Shown: piece by piece, positions 1-6,569 of the stretch
Position numbering within the stretch: position 1 is the first letter of the stretch
How the letters are laid out: every line of letters starts with the position of its first letter
Assembly (NCBI GenBank): GCA_041180805.1
Contig: JBEGQX010000109.1
Span: forward strand, 1-8,369
Length of the DNA stretch: 8,369 bases
Source of the DNA: JBEGQX01 sp041180805
Lineage (GTDB): Bacteria > Planctomycetota > Planctomycetia > Gemmatales > Gemmataceae
Direction of reading: 5' to 3'
Position numbers and translations under genes: made by a program
Notes under the pieces: generated by a model
What the model saw: the letters and a program-made list of their open reading frames with translations, nothing else
Databases searched by the model: none
Told to the model about the DNA's origin: nothing

Positions 1-611
1 CAGCCACTCACCCCGAATTGCTGGAAATTCTTTCCCAGCAATTTTCCGCCTCCGACTTTGATATTAAGGACCTTATTCGAGCCATTTGCAACAGTGAAAC
101 TTACCAAAGATCCAGCAAACCTAATGATTCCAACAAGAACTCGGACAAGGAACTCTTGGCGACCATGCCTATCAAGAATTTCACCCCCGAGCAACTTTAT
201 GACAGCATCATGACTGTAGTTGGAAACCCAACCAAAAACGATATCAAAGCGGCAAAATTGAAAAAGATGAAGGTTGCAAACAGGGGGCCAAGGTCTCAAT
301 TTGTGGCTTTCTTCCAACCAGAGGAAGGTGTTTCCGCCCTTAGCTATGAAACTGGCATCCCTCAGGTTTTAAGACTGATGAATTCCCCTCAAATGAATTC
401 ATCGCAAACCATCGCAAAAATTATCAGTAAGGACATGGATTCCACCAAAGCAATCAACACACTGTTTTTATCCACCCTTAACAGGCTTCCCACGGATTCT
501 GAAACCCAAAAGTTGTCCACGTTCGTGAAAGACTCTGGAGACCCAAAACAGGGTTATTCTGACATTCTTTGGGTTTTGTTAAACACCAGCGAATTCACGC
601 TTAATCATTAA
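1..611 (+). CDS. DUF1549/DUF1553-type planctomycete protein, C-terminal part (5' truncated by window edge)
   Basis: The open frame enters from the left edge (first full codon at base 3) and stops with TAA at 609-611, so about 202 C-terminal residues are visible. The TTG at 18 is only an internal codon: the residues before it (ATHPELLEIL) belong to the conserved 'THPELL' segment of the DUF1553 (PSD1) domain. Next come a segment resembling the family's 'DIKDLIRAICNSETYQRSS', then 'MPIKNFTPEQLYDSIM', and the typical ending 'SEFTLNH'. In full-length relatives, DUF1549 and often a cytochrome-c-like domain come first; those would lie outside the window. The proteins are usually exported and have no established biochemical role; links to polysaccharide breakdown have been suggested from gene context. 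A DUF1501 gene follows 27 bases later, the usual partner in Planctomycetes, so the two are probably one operon. Family assignment is confident; function is unknown. Confidence 0.88.
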   Translation, partial: ATHPELLEILSQQFSASDFDIKDLIRAICNSETYQRSSKPNDSNKNSDKELLATMPIKNFTPEQLYDSIMTVVGNPTKNDIKAAKLKKMKVANRGPRSQFVAFFQPEEGVSALSYETGIPQVLRLMNSPQMNSSQTIAKIISKDMDSTKAINTLFLSTLNRLPTDSETQKLSTFVKDSGDPKQGYSDILWVLLNTSEFTLNH

Positions 612-628
612 TCTGCTTAAGACTACTT

Positions 629-632
629 GGAG
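629..632 (+). promoter_or_regulatory. Shine-Dalgarno site fixing the DUF1501 start
   Basis: GGAG lies six bases before the ATG at 639. The TTG at 627 is in frame but overlaps this ribosome binding site and has no good site of its own, so ATG 639 is the better start. Choosing it removes four residues and leaves the Tat motif near the N-terminus, as expected. Confidence 0.65.
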
Positions 633-638
633 CGCATC

Positions 639-1922
639 ATGAACAAAGATCTTATAAACGGCTTATACCGCAGGGATTTTTTGAAGCTAAGCACACTCGG
701 AGTTGGCGGTGCGTCTTTTTCAGGCTGGATGAATGTTCTTGCCAGCCATGCCGCGGAAGCAAACACCTCCAAGCAAAAGTCCTGCATCTTGTTATGGATG
801 GATGGTGGCCCCAGCCATAAAGATACATTTGACTTGAAGCCTGATTCAGATGGCGCCGGTGAATTTAAGCCTATTTCCACCAGTGCGCCTGGAATTCAAA
901 TCAGTGAACATTTACCCAACATGGCCAAGTGGATGCACAAAGCCGCTTTGCTTCGCGGTATGAGCACAGCCGAAGGCGCACATGGCAGGGCCAAGTACTA
1001 TTTACACACTGGTTACAAGGAAGGCCAGGGCGGCCTAACTTATCCCAGCTTGGGCTCTATTGCTTCCATGGAAATTGGGAACCCTGTATTTCCCCTTCCG
1101 AATTTTGTCACGATAAATGGAAATAGAAGCTATGGGGCAGGTTATCTTGGCTCCAAGCATCAACCTCTGGTAGTTTCGGACCCTTCCAAGGGTGTTGAAA
1201 ATCTGAAGCCTCTTGTTGCTTCCAAGCAATTCGAGAATCGCGTCAGTCTGCTGGAAGAAATGGAAAAAGCTTTCCACAAAGATTACGCATCCGATGCTGG
1301 TGGTTCCCACCAAACCACTTACCAGCGCGCAGTTACCATGATGAAGTCTGCCCAATCAAAAGCTTTTGATCTTTCCACGGAATCAACTTCCATCAAAAGC
1401 GCCTATGGTTCCGGAAAATTTGGTGAAGGCTGCATGCTAGCCAGAAGACTTATTGAAACGGGTGTTCGATTTGTTGAAGTCAACCTTGGCGGATGGGATA
1501 CCCATATGGATAACTTTGAGAGGGTGAAGAAACTCAGTGGCCAGGTGGATATGGCAATGTCCGCACTGATCAACGATTTGTCAGAAAGAGGCCTTTTGGA
1601 TTCAACTCTTGTTATATGGATGGGTGATTTTGGCAGAACACCCAAAATTAACCAACGCGGTCCCAAGCCGGGGCGCGACCATTACCCCAGGGCATGGACT
1701 AGTGTTATGGTGGGTGGTGGAATCAAGGGAGGCCAAATTATCGGCAAGACTGATAAACAAGGTGGCACCGTGGAAGAACGGCCAATATCCACCTTGGATT
1801 TCATGTCAACGGCTTGTAGCATCCTTGGGATCGATTACACAAAAAACATTCAAACACCCATTGGAAGGCCTATACGCCTGGTGGACAAAGGTGCCAATCC
1901 CATCAAGGAGCTTATTGCATAG
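639..1922 (+). CDS. DUF1501 family protein with Tat signal peptide
   Basis: A 427-residue protein starting at ATG 639, the usual length for DUF1501 (PF07394), a family distantly related to the sulfatase/alkaline phosphatase fold. The N-terminus carries a twin-arginine motif (YRRDFLKLS, Arg 11-12), a hydrophobic stretch, and a likely cleavage region near 'ASHAAEA' (about residues 35-41), so export through Tat as a folded protein is expected. Family motifs appear in order: 'WMDGGPSHKDTFD' (about 54-65), 'HLPNMAKWM' (about 91-99), 'EGAHGRAKYYLHTGY' (about 112-126), 'LGGWDTHMDNF' (about 283-293), 'GDFGRTPKIN' (about 329-338) and 'GRDHYP' (about 345-350). The Asp and His residues in these blocks are the probable metal ligands, by inference from the superfamily. 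No enzymatic activity is established. It follows the DUF1553 gene closely and is probably translated from the same mRNA, which ends at the terminator 28 bases downstream. Nothing in it appears broken. Confidence 0.93.
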   Translation: MNKDLINGLYRRDFLKLSTLGVGGASFSGWMNVLASHAAEANTSKQKSCILLWMDGGPSHKDTFDLKPDSDGAGEFKPISTSAPGIQISEHLPNMAKWMHKAALLRGMSTAEGAHGRAKYYLHTGYKEGQGGLTYPSLGSIASMEIGNPVFPLPNFVTINGNRSYGAGYLGSKHQPLVVSDPSKGVENLKPLVASKQFENRVSLLEEMEKAFHKDYASDAGGSHQTTYQRAVTMMKSAQSKAFDLSTESTSIKSAYGSGKFGEGCMLARRLIETGVRFVEVNLGGWDTHMDNFERVKKLSGQVDMAMSALINDLSERGLLDSTLVIWMGDFGRTPKINQRGPKPGRDHYPRAWTSVMVGGGIKGGQIIGKTDKQGGTVEERPISTLDFMSTACSILGIDYTKNIQTPIGRPIRLVDKGANPIKELIA

Positions 1923-1950
1923 AAATGGCTTTAAGGCAGTCTTACGATTC

Positions 1951-1980
1951 AAGCCGTGGAGTAAACTTCACGGCTTTTTT
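1951..1980 (+). terminator. Rho-independent terminator of the DUF1553-DUF1501 operon
   Basis: AAGCCGTG (1951-1958) pairs perfectly with CACGGCTT (1969-1976). The inner bases can add a G-T and further A-T/G-C pairs, and the hairpin runs directly into six T residues (1975-1980). It lies just after the DUF1501 stop and two bases before the stop of the convergent transporter gene. On the minus strand the hairpin is preceded by A residues and not followed by T residues, so it should work mainly for plus-strand transcripts. Confidence 0.85.
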
Positions 1981-1982
1981 AA

Positions 1983-3178
1983 CTAAGAGCTTCCGTGTTT
2001 CCTGGCATGTGTCGGCCAAAAGCAAAGTAAAAACACCACCAGCAAAAAAGCGTTGATCACTGCAGCCACCTGAAACGCAAGATGCAATTCATCCCCCATA
2101 TCCGCAGGGTTTTTAGCCATACTGCGTAATATTCCCACCAAAATGTGACCAGAAAACAAACCTATCCCCTGCACAAAAGTTAGCAGGGATTGAACGCTGG
2201 CTTTTAAATCGCCACGAGCCTCGGAATTTACATAAACCTGCCCTGTGACGAGAAAACCAGTCACGCACAAACCATTCAATGGCAGGGAGCTTATAACTAA
2301 CCAAGCTGGTTCCCCGACCGCCAGAATACACAATGCTGCCAGCCAGCAAATCAATCCAAATACCATACTTCCCCGCAAGCCAAGACGAATGAGAAACATG
2401 GGCAGCATAAAAAGTGAAATCACTTCCGAGACTTGGGAAATGGTAAGAGTTGGACTCAACCAGGGCTGGACTATTCCCAAGTGTTCAAGCAACAAAGGAG
2501 AAGCCTGCGTGGTGAATGGCATGGTTATGCAAACACCCAGGGTACAAAGGCAATATGTTGCGAAAGGCATCCCTTCAGCAGTCGCATTGCCGCCAATGGG
2601 GCAAATTTTTCCTGTTTGTTGGGGCGTGGCGGGGTATGAGGAAGGGTGAATGCATAAATGGTGACTATAAGACCAAAAACACATCCGATAAGAAATTGCT
2701 CATGAACGCCACCCTCCCAGGATGGAATGATTTGGGAACGATTAATAAGTAGTAACATCCAGCCGGGCATCATCCAGCCAAGTGTTCCACTTAGCCTTAC
2801 AAAACCAAATTGCTTTTCAGGATTCTGCAAATGCGTAAAGCAAATAGTACTACACAAAACCATCATGGGAACAATTAACAGCCAAAAAACCAAAGTTAGC
2901 AATGCCATGGCCCAAAAGCCCGTGGCATTCGAAAGCGCCACCAGAAGAATACTACCCAGGAAACAAAAAACTGAAACGCATTTTTCAGCGGCAAAATATC
3001 TGTCAGCTAACTGGGCACCAAGCGGGGCAAGGAGTGCCCCTATTCCATGCGTGGCGCAACAAATCGCCATCTCCATGGGACTAAAAGATAATTCTTTCAG
3101 GCGAATGCTGTACATGGGAAGAAATGATCCTGGAATTGCAAATTGCAGGAACATTAGCCATGCCAATCTGGCTTGCAC
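1983..3178 (-). pseudogene. Nucleoside:H+ symporter-like MFS transporter, frame broken by a one-base loss
   Basis: Two minus-strand reading frames together make one 12-helix MFS protein of about 398 residues. The N-terminal half (GTG at 3178) has helices at roughly residues 3-23, 38-58, 66-84, 88-112, 128-145 and 162-179. Between helices 4 and 5 is 'FGFVRLSGTLGW', resembling the 'FGxxRxxGTxGW' signature of NupG/XapB-type nucleoside symporters and related MFS_1-like proteins. After the central loop (HTPPRPNKQEKFAPLAAMRLLK, about 181-202) this frame runs into unrelated sequence and stops at 2525-2527. The C-terminal half continues in the -1 frame from about 2570 ('GMPFATYCLCTLGV') for 195 codons without a further stop to TAG at 1983-1985, ending with a basic tail. 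Only two bases lie between Lys 202 and the ATG codon of the second frame, so one base seems missing next to GGG at 2571-2573. No canonical slippery heptamer is present. A recent mutation or a sequencing/assembly error fits best. The histidine phosphatase gene is 53 bases upstream. Confidence 0.82.
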
Positions 3179-3183
3179 GAAAT

Positions 3184-3193
3184 TCCTTTCCTT
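3184..3193 (-). promoter_or_regulatory. Shine-Dalgarno site for the GTG start of the transporter
   Basis: On the minus strand AAGGAAAGGA ends five bases before GTG 3176-3178, and an in-frame TGA lies further upstream. This supports the GTG start and a transporter translated from its own site rather than by coupling to the phosphatase stop at 3232. Confidence 0.6.
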
Positions 3194-3231
3194 AAGGGGC
3201 TGTCACTGCCCTTCAAAGCATACATTAAAGG

Positions 3232-3840
3232 TTAAGATGGCACTTTGTTAAGTTCAATAACCTTATATTGTTGTTCGCTGAAAACCATCTCGGTAATTCC
3301 AATATTTGGCACCGGACCAAATTCATCCCATCTGGAAACATCCCAGCCAGGCAAAATGCCAAGCAATAAAACCTTTATAACCATCCCATGGCAGACCACG
3401 GCAATCGTTTCACCGGAATGCCTTTCTAACAAGCTATTCCATACGGGGAAAATTCTATCCTGCATGCAAGCAAGGGACTCGGAGCCCTCAGGGGCGTATC
3501 TAATATTACCCTTTTTCCATTCCATCAAAGTATCAGGCCAAATGCCTTCTTTTTTCTGATTACACGTGCCGCTTAATGGGCCAACTTTTCTTTCGTGCAG
3601 CAAGGGGATCACTTCAACGGAAGTATTGCAACTCTTGGATATTGGCTCTGCAGTTTGCAGGGCGCGCCGCATCGCGGAGGAACAGGTTCTGGTAACCCCT
3701 TTGCAAGAAAGATATTGAGCAGCAGCTTCCGCCTGTTCAATCCCGCGGGCTCCAAGTTCCACATCCGACTCGGCTCCATGGAACACATGGGGGGTGGCTG
3801 TTTCGGCGTGGCGCAACAAATAAATTCTTGTTTCTTTCAT
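3232..3840 (-). CDS. Histidine phosphatase family protein (phosphoglycerate mutase-like)
   Basis: A 202-residue cytoplasmic protein of the histidine phosphatase superfamily (branch 1; GpmB/CobC-like size). The catalytic core is intact: 'LLRHAET' gives Arg 10 and the nucleophile His 11; 'SSAMRRALQTAEPI' (54-67) provides the second conserved Arg; 'LHERKVGPLSG' (81-91) supplies Glu 83, the likely proton donor; and 'VVCHGMVIKVL' (148-158) supplies the second active-site His 151. The motif reads RHAE where many members have RHGE. These enzymes transfer or hydrolyse phosphate through a phosphohistidine intermediate, but the substrate cannot be read from the sequence; mutase, sugar-phosphate phosphatase and alpha-ribazole phosphatase activities all occur in the family. 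The ATG at 3838-3840 has AGGGA close upstream, a rather short spacing. The broken transporter gene follows 53 bases downstream on the same strand and htpG lies 78 bases upstream. No signal peptide or membrane segment is seen. Confidence 0.9.
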   Translation of the reverse strand: MKETRIYLLRHAETATPHVFHGAESDVELGARGIEQAEAAAQYLSCKGVTRTCSSAMRRALQTAEPISKSCNTSVEVIPLLHERKVGPLSGTCNQKKEGIWPDTLMEWKKGNIRYAPEGSESLACMQDRIFPVWNSLLERHSGETIAVVCHGMVIKVLLLGILPGWDVSRWDEFGPVPNIGITEMVFSEQQYKVIELNKVPS

Positions 3841-3893
3841 CTTCCCTGAATACTTTTTTAATCTCCAAATTTTAATCCAGGAGATATTCTAGA

Positions 3894-3915
3894 AAACTTC
3901 AGGGCAAAGATTGCC
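3894..3915 (-). terminator. Possible weak terminator after htpG
   Basis: Just past the htpG stop, the minus strand reads GGCAA-TCT-TTGCC (3903-3915), a five-base-pair hairpin with a three-base loop. It is followed by CTGAAGTTTTCT, so the T-run starts late and is short. It could attenuate read-through from htpG into the phosphatase gene, but the signal is marginal. Confidence 0.3.
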
Positions 3916-3918
3916 GAA

Positions 3919-5796
3919 TTAGAAAGAAGCCAACATCGCCTGCTGCATGCGCTTGATAAAGGCGCCGATGTCCGGAACCTGTGAGCCTTCAGCAATCAAG
4001 GCAAGATCGTAGAGATTCTTCAAGGTGTTTTCCAATTCGAAACTTGCGCCCTTTTCCTCAAACTGATCCCTGAGTTTGTTTACCAGCGCATGTGAGGGAT
4101 TAATTTCAAGAATCCGTTTGCTGGAGCCACCCATTTCTGCACGACCAATCTTTTTAAGAAATCTTTCCTGCGCCGCAGACAGGCCTCCCTCCTGAGAAAC
4201 CAAGGCCACCGGACTCTCCTGAAGGCGGGAGGTAAGGCGAGCATCCTCAAGGTCTGGAAGTTGTGATTTCACATGTTCCAAAAACTTTGTGTACCGGGTC
4301 TTGGTTTCCTCAAGCAAGCCTTCTTCGCTGGCAGTCTTATCCACCGCCCGATCGACAGGCTTCAACTTTTTCCCTTTGTACTCGTTAAGGTAGGGAAGTG
4401 AAAACTCATCAATGGGATCGGTAAACAGCAAAACATCCTGGGTTTTGGATTTGAAAGATTCCAGCAGCGGGGAAGCTTCCAACTGAGCCCTGGATTCGCC
4501 TGCGAGATAATAAATGTCTGTTTGCGCCTCGGGCATCGCCGCCACATAATCCGCCAATGTTGTGGTCTTATCCGAGGGGGTTTTCCAGGAACTGAATAAC
4601 AAAAGATCAGCAATTTTCTCACGATTTTCAAAATCCGATCTCAAGCCTTCTTTCAGCATCCCACCCATCCCCTTGAAAAACCTGGCATATTTCTCAGGTT
4701 CCGATTCCTTCAAATCTTTCAAGGCTTTCAACACGCTGGCCACAACATCTTTTCTTACCCGGGCAAGAACAGGATTATCCTGCAAGATTTCACGTGAAAT
4801 ATTCAAAGGTAGATCAAAGCAGTCTACCACTCCTTTTACAAATCGCAGGTAAGGGGGCAGAAGCGCTTCACAATGCTCCATGATAAGTACGCGTTGGATA
4901 TACAATCTTGGCCCTGGCTTAACCTCGCCAAATTGAAACTCCATGGGTAAATCTTCAGGTATAAACAACAACACTTTGAATTCATTCAGACCTTCAGCAC
5001 TGTAATGAATGGTCTTGCAAGGTTTCTGGAAATCGTTGCTTATCTGCTGGTAAAAGTTGTCGTATTCATCCTGCTTGATTTCCGATTTTGATCTCAGCCA
5101 GATTGCTTTTTGGGAATTAAGGATATCTTCTTTTGCATCCTCTTTTTTCTCACCCTCAACTTCCAGGACAATGGGGTGTTCGACAAAGTCTGAAAACTTG
5201 CGGACTATGGAACGAATGCGGAAAGGTTCCAGAAATTCCTTCTCATCAGCCTTTATGTGAAGCACCACATCAGTACCCCGGTGTTCCTTGGGTTTGGATT
5301 CCAAGGTAAATTCACCCTGGCCATCCGAAGTCCAGAATATGCCGCCGTCGGGTTTTCCTGCCATCCTGGAGTAAACTTCAACCTTATCCGCGACCATGAA
5401 TGCTGAGTAGAAACCAACGCCAAATTGTCCAATCAACTCAGGCTTGGACTTACCTGCCTGGTCTTTCAATTTCTCCATGAAATTTTTTGTGCCAGAACGC
5501 GCAATCGTTCCAAGGTTTTCAATAATGGTGTCTCGTGACATACCGATTCCGTTGTCGGAAATCGTAATGGTGGAAGCATCCTTGTTCAGCAGAATGCGAA
5601 TTTTCCAATCTTTGTTTCCCTCGAGAATTTCCTGCTGATCCAGAGAATCAAACCTTATCTTGTTGATGGCATCACCAGCATTGGAAATCAATTCCCGCAG
5701 AAATATTTCCTTGTTTGAATAAAGCGAGTGGGTAATAAGGTGCAAAAGCTGCTTCAGTTCTGTCTTGAATTCCATGGTTTGGGATGATGCGGACAT
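3919..5796 (-). CDS. htpG: HtpG, bacterial Hsp90 molecular chaperone
   Basis: A 625-residue protein, essentially the same length as E. coli HtpG and alignable along its whole length. HtpG is a cytosolic, homodimeric, ATP-driven chaperone that remodels late folding intermediates and helps cells survive heat and oxidative stress. The N-terminal GHKL ATPase domain shows 'FLRELISNAGDAINKIRF' (32-49, with Glu 35, Asn 39 and Asp 42), 'DNGIGM' (81-86), 'GTIARSGT' (96-103) and the lid/glycine segment 'GQFGVGFYSAF' (123-133). The middle domain has 'LYIQRVLIMEH' (298-308), 'YLRFVKGVVD' (316-325) and 'LNISREILQDNPV' (331-343); Arg 335 matches the ATP-contacting arginine. The C-terminal dimerisation domain ends 'MQQAMLASF'. 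All catalytic residues are present; Gly 41 replaces the Ser common in 'NASDA' and is probably neutral. ATG 5796 is preceded nine bases upstream by GGAG. No CIRCE element precedes it, so HrcA control is not evident. Confidence 0.98.
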   Translation of the reverse strand: MSASSQTMEFKTELKQLLHLITHSLYSNKEIFLRELISNAGDAINKIRFDSLDQQEILEGNKDWKIRILLNKDASTITISDNGIGMSRDTIIENLGTIARSGTKNFMEKLKDQAGKSKPELIGQFGVGFYSAFMVADKVEVYSRMAGKPDGGIFWTSDGQGEFTLESKPKEHRGTDVVLHIKADEKEFLEPFRIRSIVRKFSDFVEHPIVLEVEGEKKEDAKEDILNSQKAIWLRSKSEIKQDEYDNFYQQISNDFQKPCKTIHYSAEGLNEFKVLLFIPEDLPMEFQFGEVKPGPRLYIQRVLIMEHCEALLPPYLRFVKGVVDCFDLPLNISREILQDNPVLARVRKDVVASVLKALKDLKESEPEKYARFFKGMGGMLKEGLRSDFENREKIADLLLFSSWKTPSDKTTTLADYVAAMPEAQTDIYYLAGESRAQLEASPLLESFKSKTQDVLLFTDPIDEFSLPYLNEYKGKKLKPVDRAVDKTASEEGLLEETKTRYTKFLEHVKSQLPDLEDARLTSRLQESPVALVSQEGGLSAAQERFLKKIGRAEMGGSSKRILEINPSHALVNKLRDQFEEKGASFELENTLKNLYDLALIAEGSQVPDIGAFIKRMQQAMLASF

Positions 5797-5887
5797 AATT
5801 CCATGCTCCTAAATCAAAAAAACATCAAATACCTTTCCTAATTTCAATTAATATGCAAAATCATGGCAAGAAGAAAAGGGTGCAATC
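5797..5887. promoter_or_regulatory. Divergent intergenic region with start signals for htpG and the SRAP gene
   Basis: This is the only divergent gap in the window (91 bases, AT-rich), so it should hold both promoters. For htpG, the minus strand shows TTGCCA (5864-5869), a 17-base spacer and TGAAAT (5841-5846), a 5/6 and 4/6 match to the sigma-70 hexamers that would give a leader of about 35 bases. For the SRAP gene, TAATAT at 5849-5854 could be a -10 element, but no good -35 lies at the right distance. AAGGG at 5876-5880 is the SRAP ribosome binding site and CTCC at 5806-5809 is that of htpG. I see no CIRCE inverted repeat and no clear LexA-type palindrome. Confidence 0.4.
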
Positions 5888-6568
5888 ATGTGTGGAAGGT
5901 TTGCTTTATATTCCGATAGCGCAACTCTAAGGCACTTTCTGGGATGCGCCATTCCCTTTGATTGGTTGCCCCGATTCAATATTGCGCCAACCCAGAAGAC
6001 GCCTGTTTATCTTTTTGAAGAAAATGGATCCGCGTCATTACGGTTACTGCAATGGGGTTTGGTGCCGTCCTGGGCTAAAGATAAAACCATGGCAGGAAAG
6101 ATGATTAACGCCCGCTCAGAAACAATCCTTGAAAAGCCTTCTTTTAAAGGGCCTTTCAAAAACAAAAGATGCCTTGTACCTGCAAATGGATTTTACGAAT
6201 GGCATACCGAGGGAAAAACAAAAACTCCCTACTACATCACCCAACCGAATTCAATTCCATGGATGTTTGCTGGCATCTGGGACAGGAATGAAAAAATTTC
6301 TGACACACCTCTGGAATCCTTCAGTATTTTAACGACCCAAGCAAACCAAAACATCAGTCAACTTCACCAAAGAATGCCGCTTGTCATTCCCAAAGAAAAG
6401 TGGGGGGAATGGCTTACATCCCCTGAACCTGAAATGAAGCTGCCTGAATTTTTAGAACAGGCAGAATCCACATGCTTCCATCTTCAAAAAGTTACTTCCA
6501 TAGTAAATAAAGTAATAGTGGATTCCCCGGAGTGCATTAAACCTGCCCCCAAGGGTTTGTTTGATTGA
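5888..6568 (+). CDS. SRAP domain protein (YedK/HMCES type), abasic-site DNA-protein crosslinking factor
   Basis: A 226-residue protein that is a single complete SRAP domain (SOS response-associated peptidase, PF02586). The family forms a thiazolidine crosslink between its N-terminal cysteine and abasic sites in single-stranded DNA, protecting them at replication forks; Met 1 must be removed to expose Cys 2. All key residues are visible: 'MCGRF' (Cys 2), 'RFNIAPTQ' (29-36), 'WGLVPSWAKD' (56-65), 'INARSET' (73-79, Asn 74), 'LVPANGFYEW' (96-105, catalytic Glu 104), and 'LHQRMP' (159-164, His 160). These match the Cys 2, Asn 75, Glu 105 and His 160 positions of E. coli YedK almost exactly. ATG 5888 gives Cys 2 directly, so the start is certain, and AGGG lies eight bases upstream. 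The gene diverges from htpG and converges on the M16 gene with one base between stops. No other SOS genes are next to it. The historical 'peptidase' label refers to self-processing. Confidence 0.96.
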   Translation: MCGRFALYSDSATLRHFLGCAIPFDWLPRFNIAPTQKTPVYLFEENGSASLRLLQWGLVPSWAKDKTMAGKMINARSETILEKPSFKGPFKNKRCLVPANGFYEWHTEGKTKTPYYITQPNSIPWMFAGIWDRNEKISDTPLESFSILTTQANQNISQLHQRMPLVIPKEKWGEWLTSPEPEMKLPEFLEQAESTCFHLQKVTSIVNKVIVDSPECIKPAPKGLFD

Positions 6569-6569
6569 A

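Noticed and set aside
18..20. TTG at 18 as the start of the first gene
   Set aside because: Conserved DUF1553 residues (THPEL) are encoded before it and the frame is open to the window edge, so the gene starts outside the window.
623..880. Minus-strand open frame over the start of the DUF1501 gene
   Set aside because: It is antisense to the Tat signal and first conserved block of DUF1501 and has no plausible product.
2560..2590. Programmed -1 ribosomal frameshift joining the two transporter halves
   Set aside because: The junction reads CTG CTG AAG GGA TGC; it contains no X-XXY-YYZ slippery heptamer, I see no obvious downstream stem or pseudoknot, and programmed shifting is not known for this family. 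A missing base is simpler.
2245..3251. Plus-strand open frames opposite the transporter
   Set aside because: They are antisense to conserved membrane segments. They appear because the minus-strand gene is rich in hydrophobic codons, whose complements lack stops.
3861..3885. Inverted repeat ATCTCC...GGAGAT between htpG and the phosphatase gene as a terminator
   Set aside because: The stem is only six pairs with a 13-base loop, and on the minus strand it is followed by A residues, not T residues.
4362..4852. Open frames in alternative phases within htpG
   Set aside because: They lie inside the conserved Hsp90 coding region and have low-complexity translations with no family resemblance.
5797..5887. 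CIRCE (HrcA) operator upstream of htpG
   Set aside because: No TTAGCACTC-N9-GAGTGCTAA-like repeat is present.
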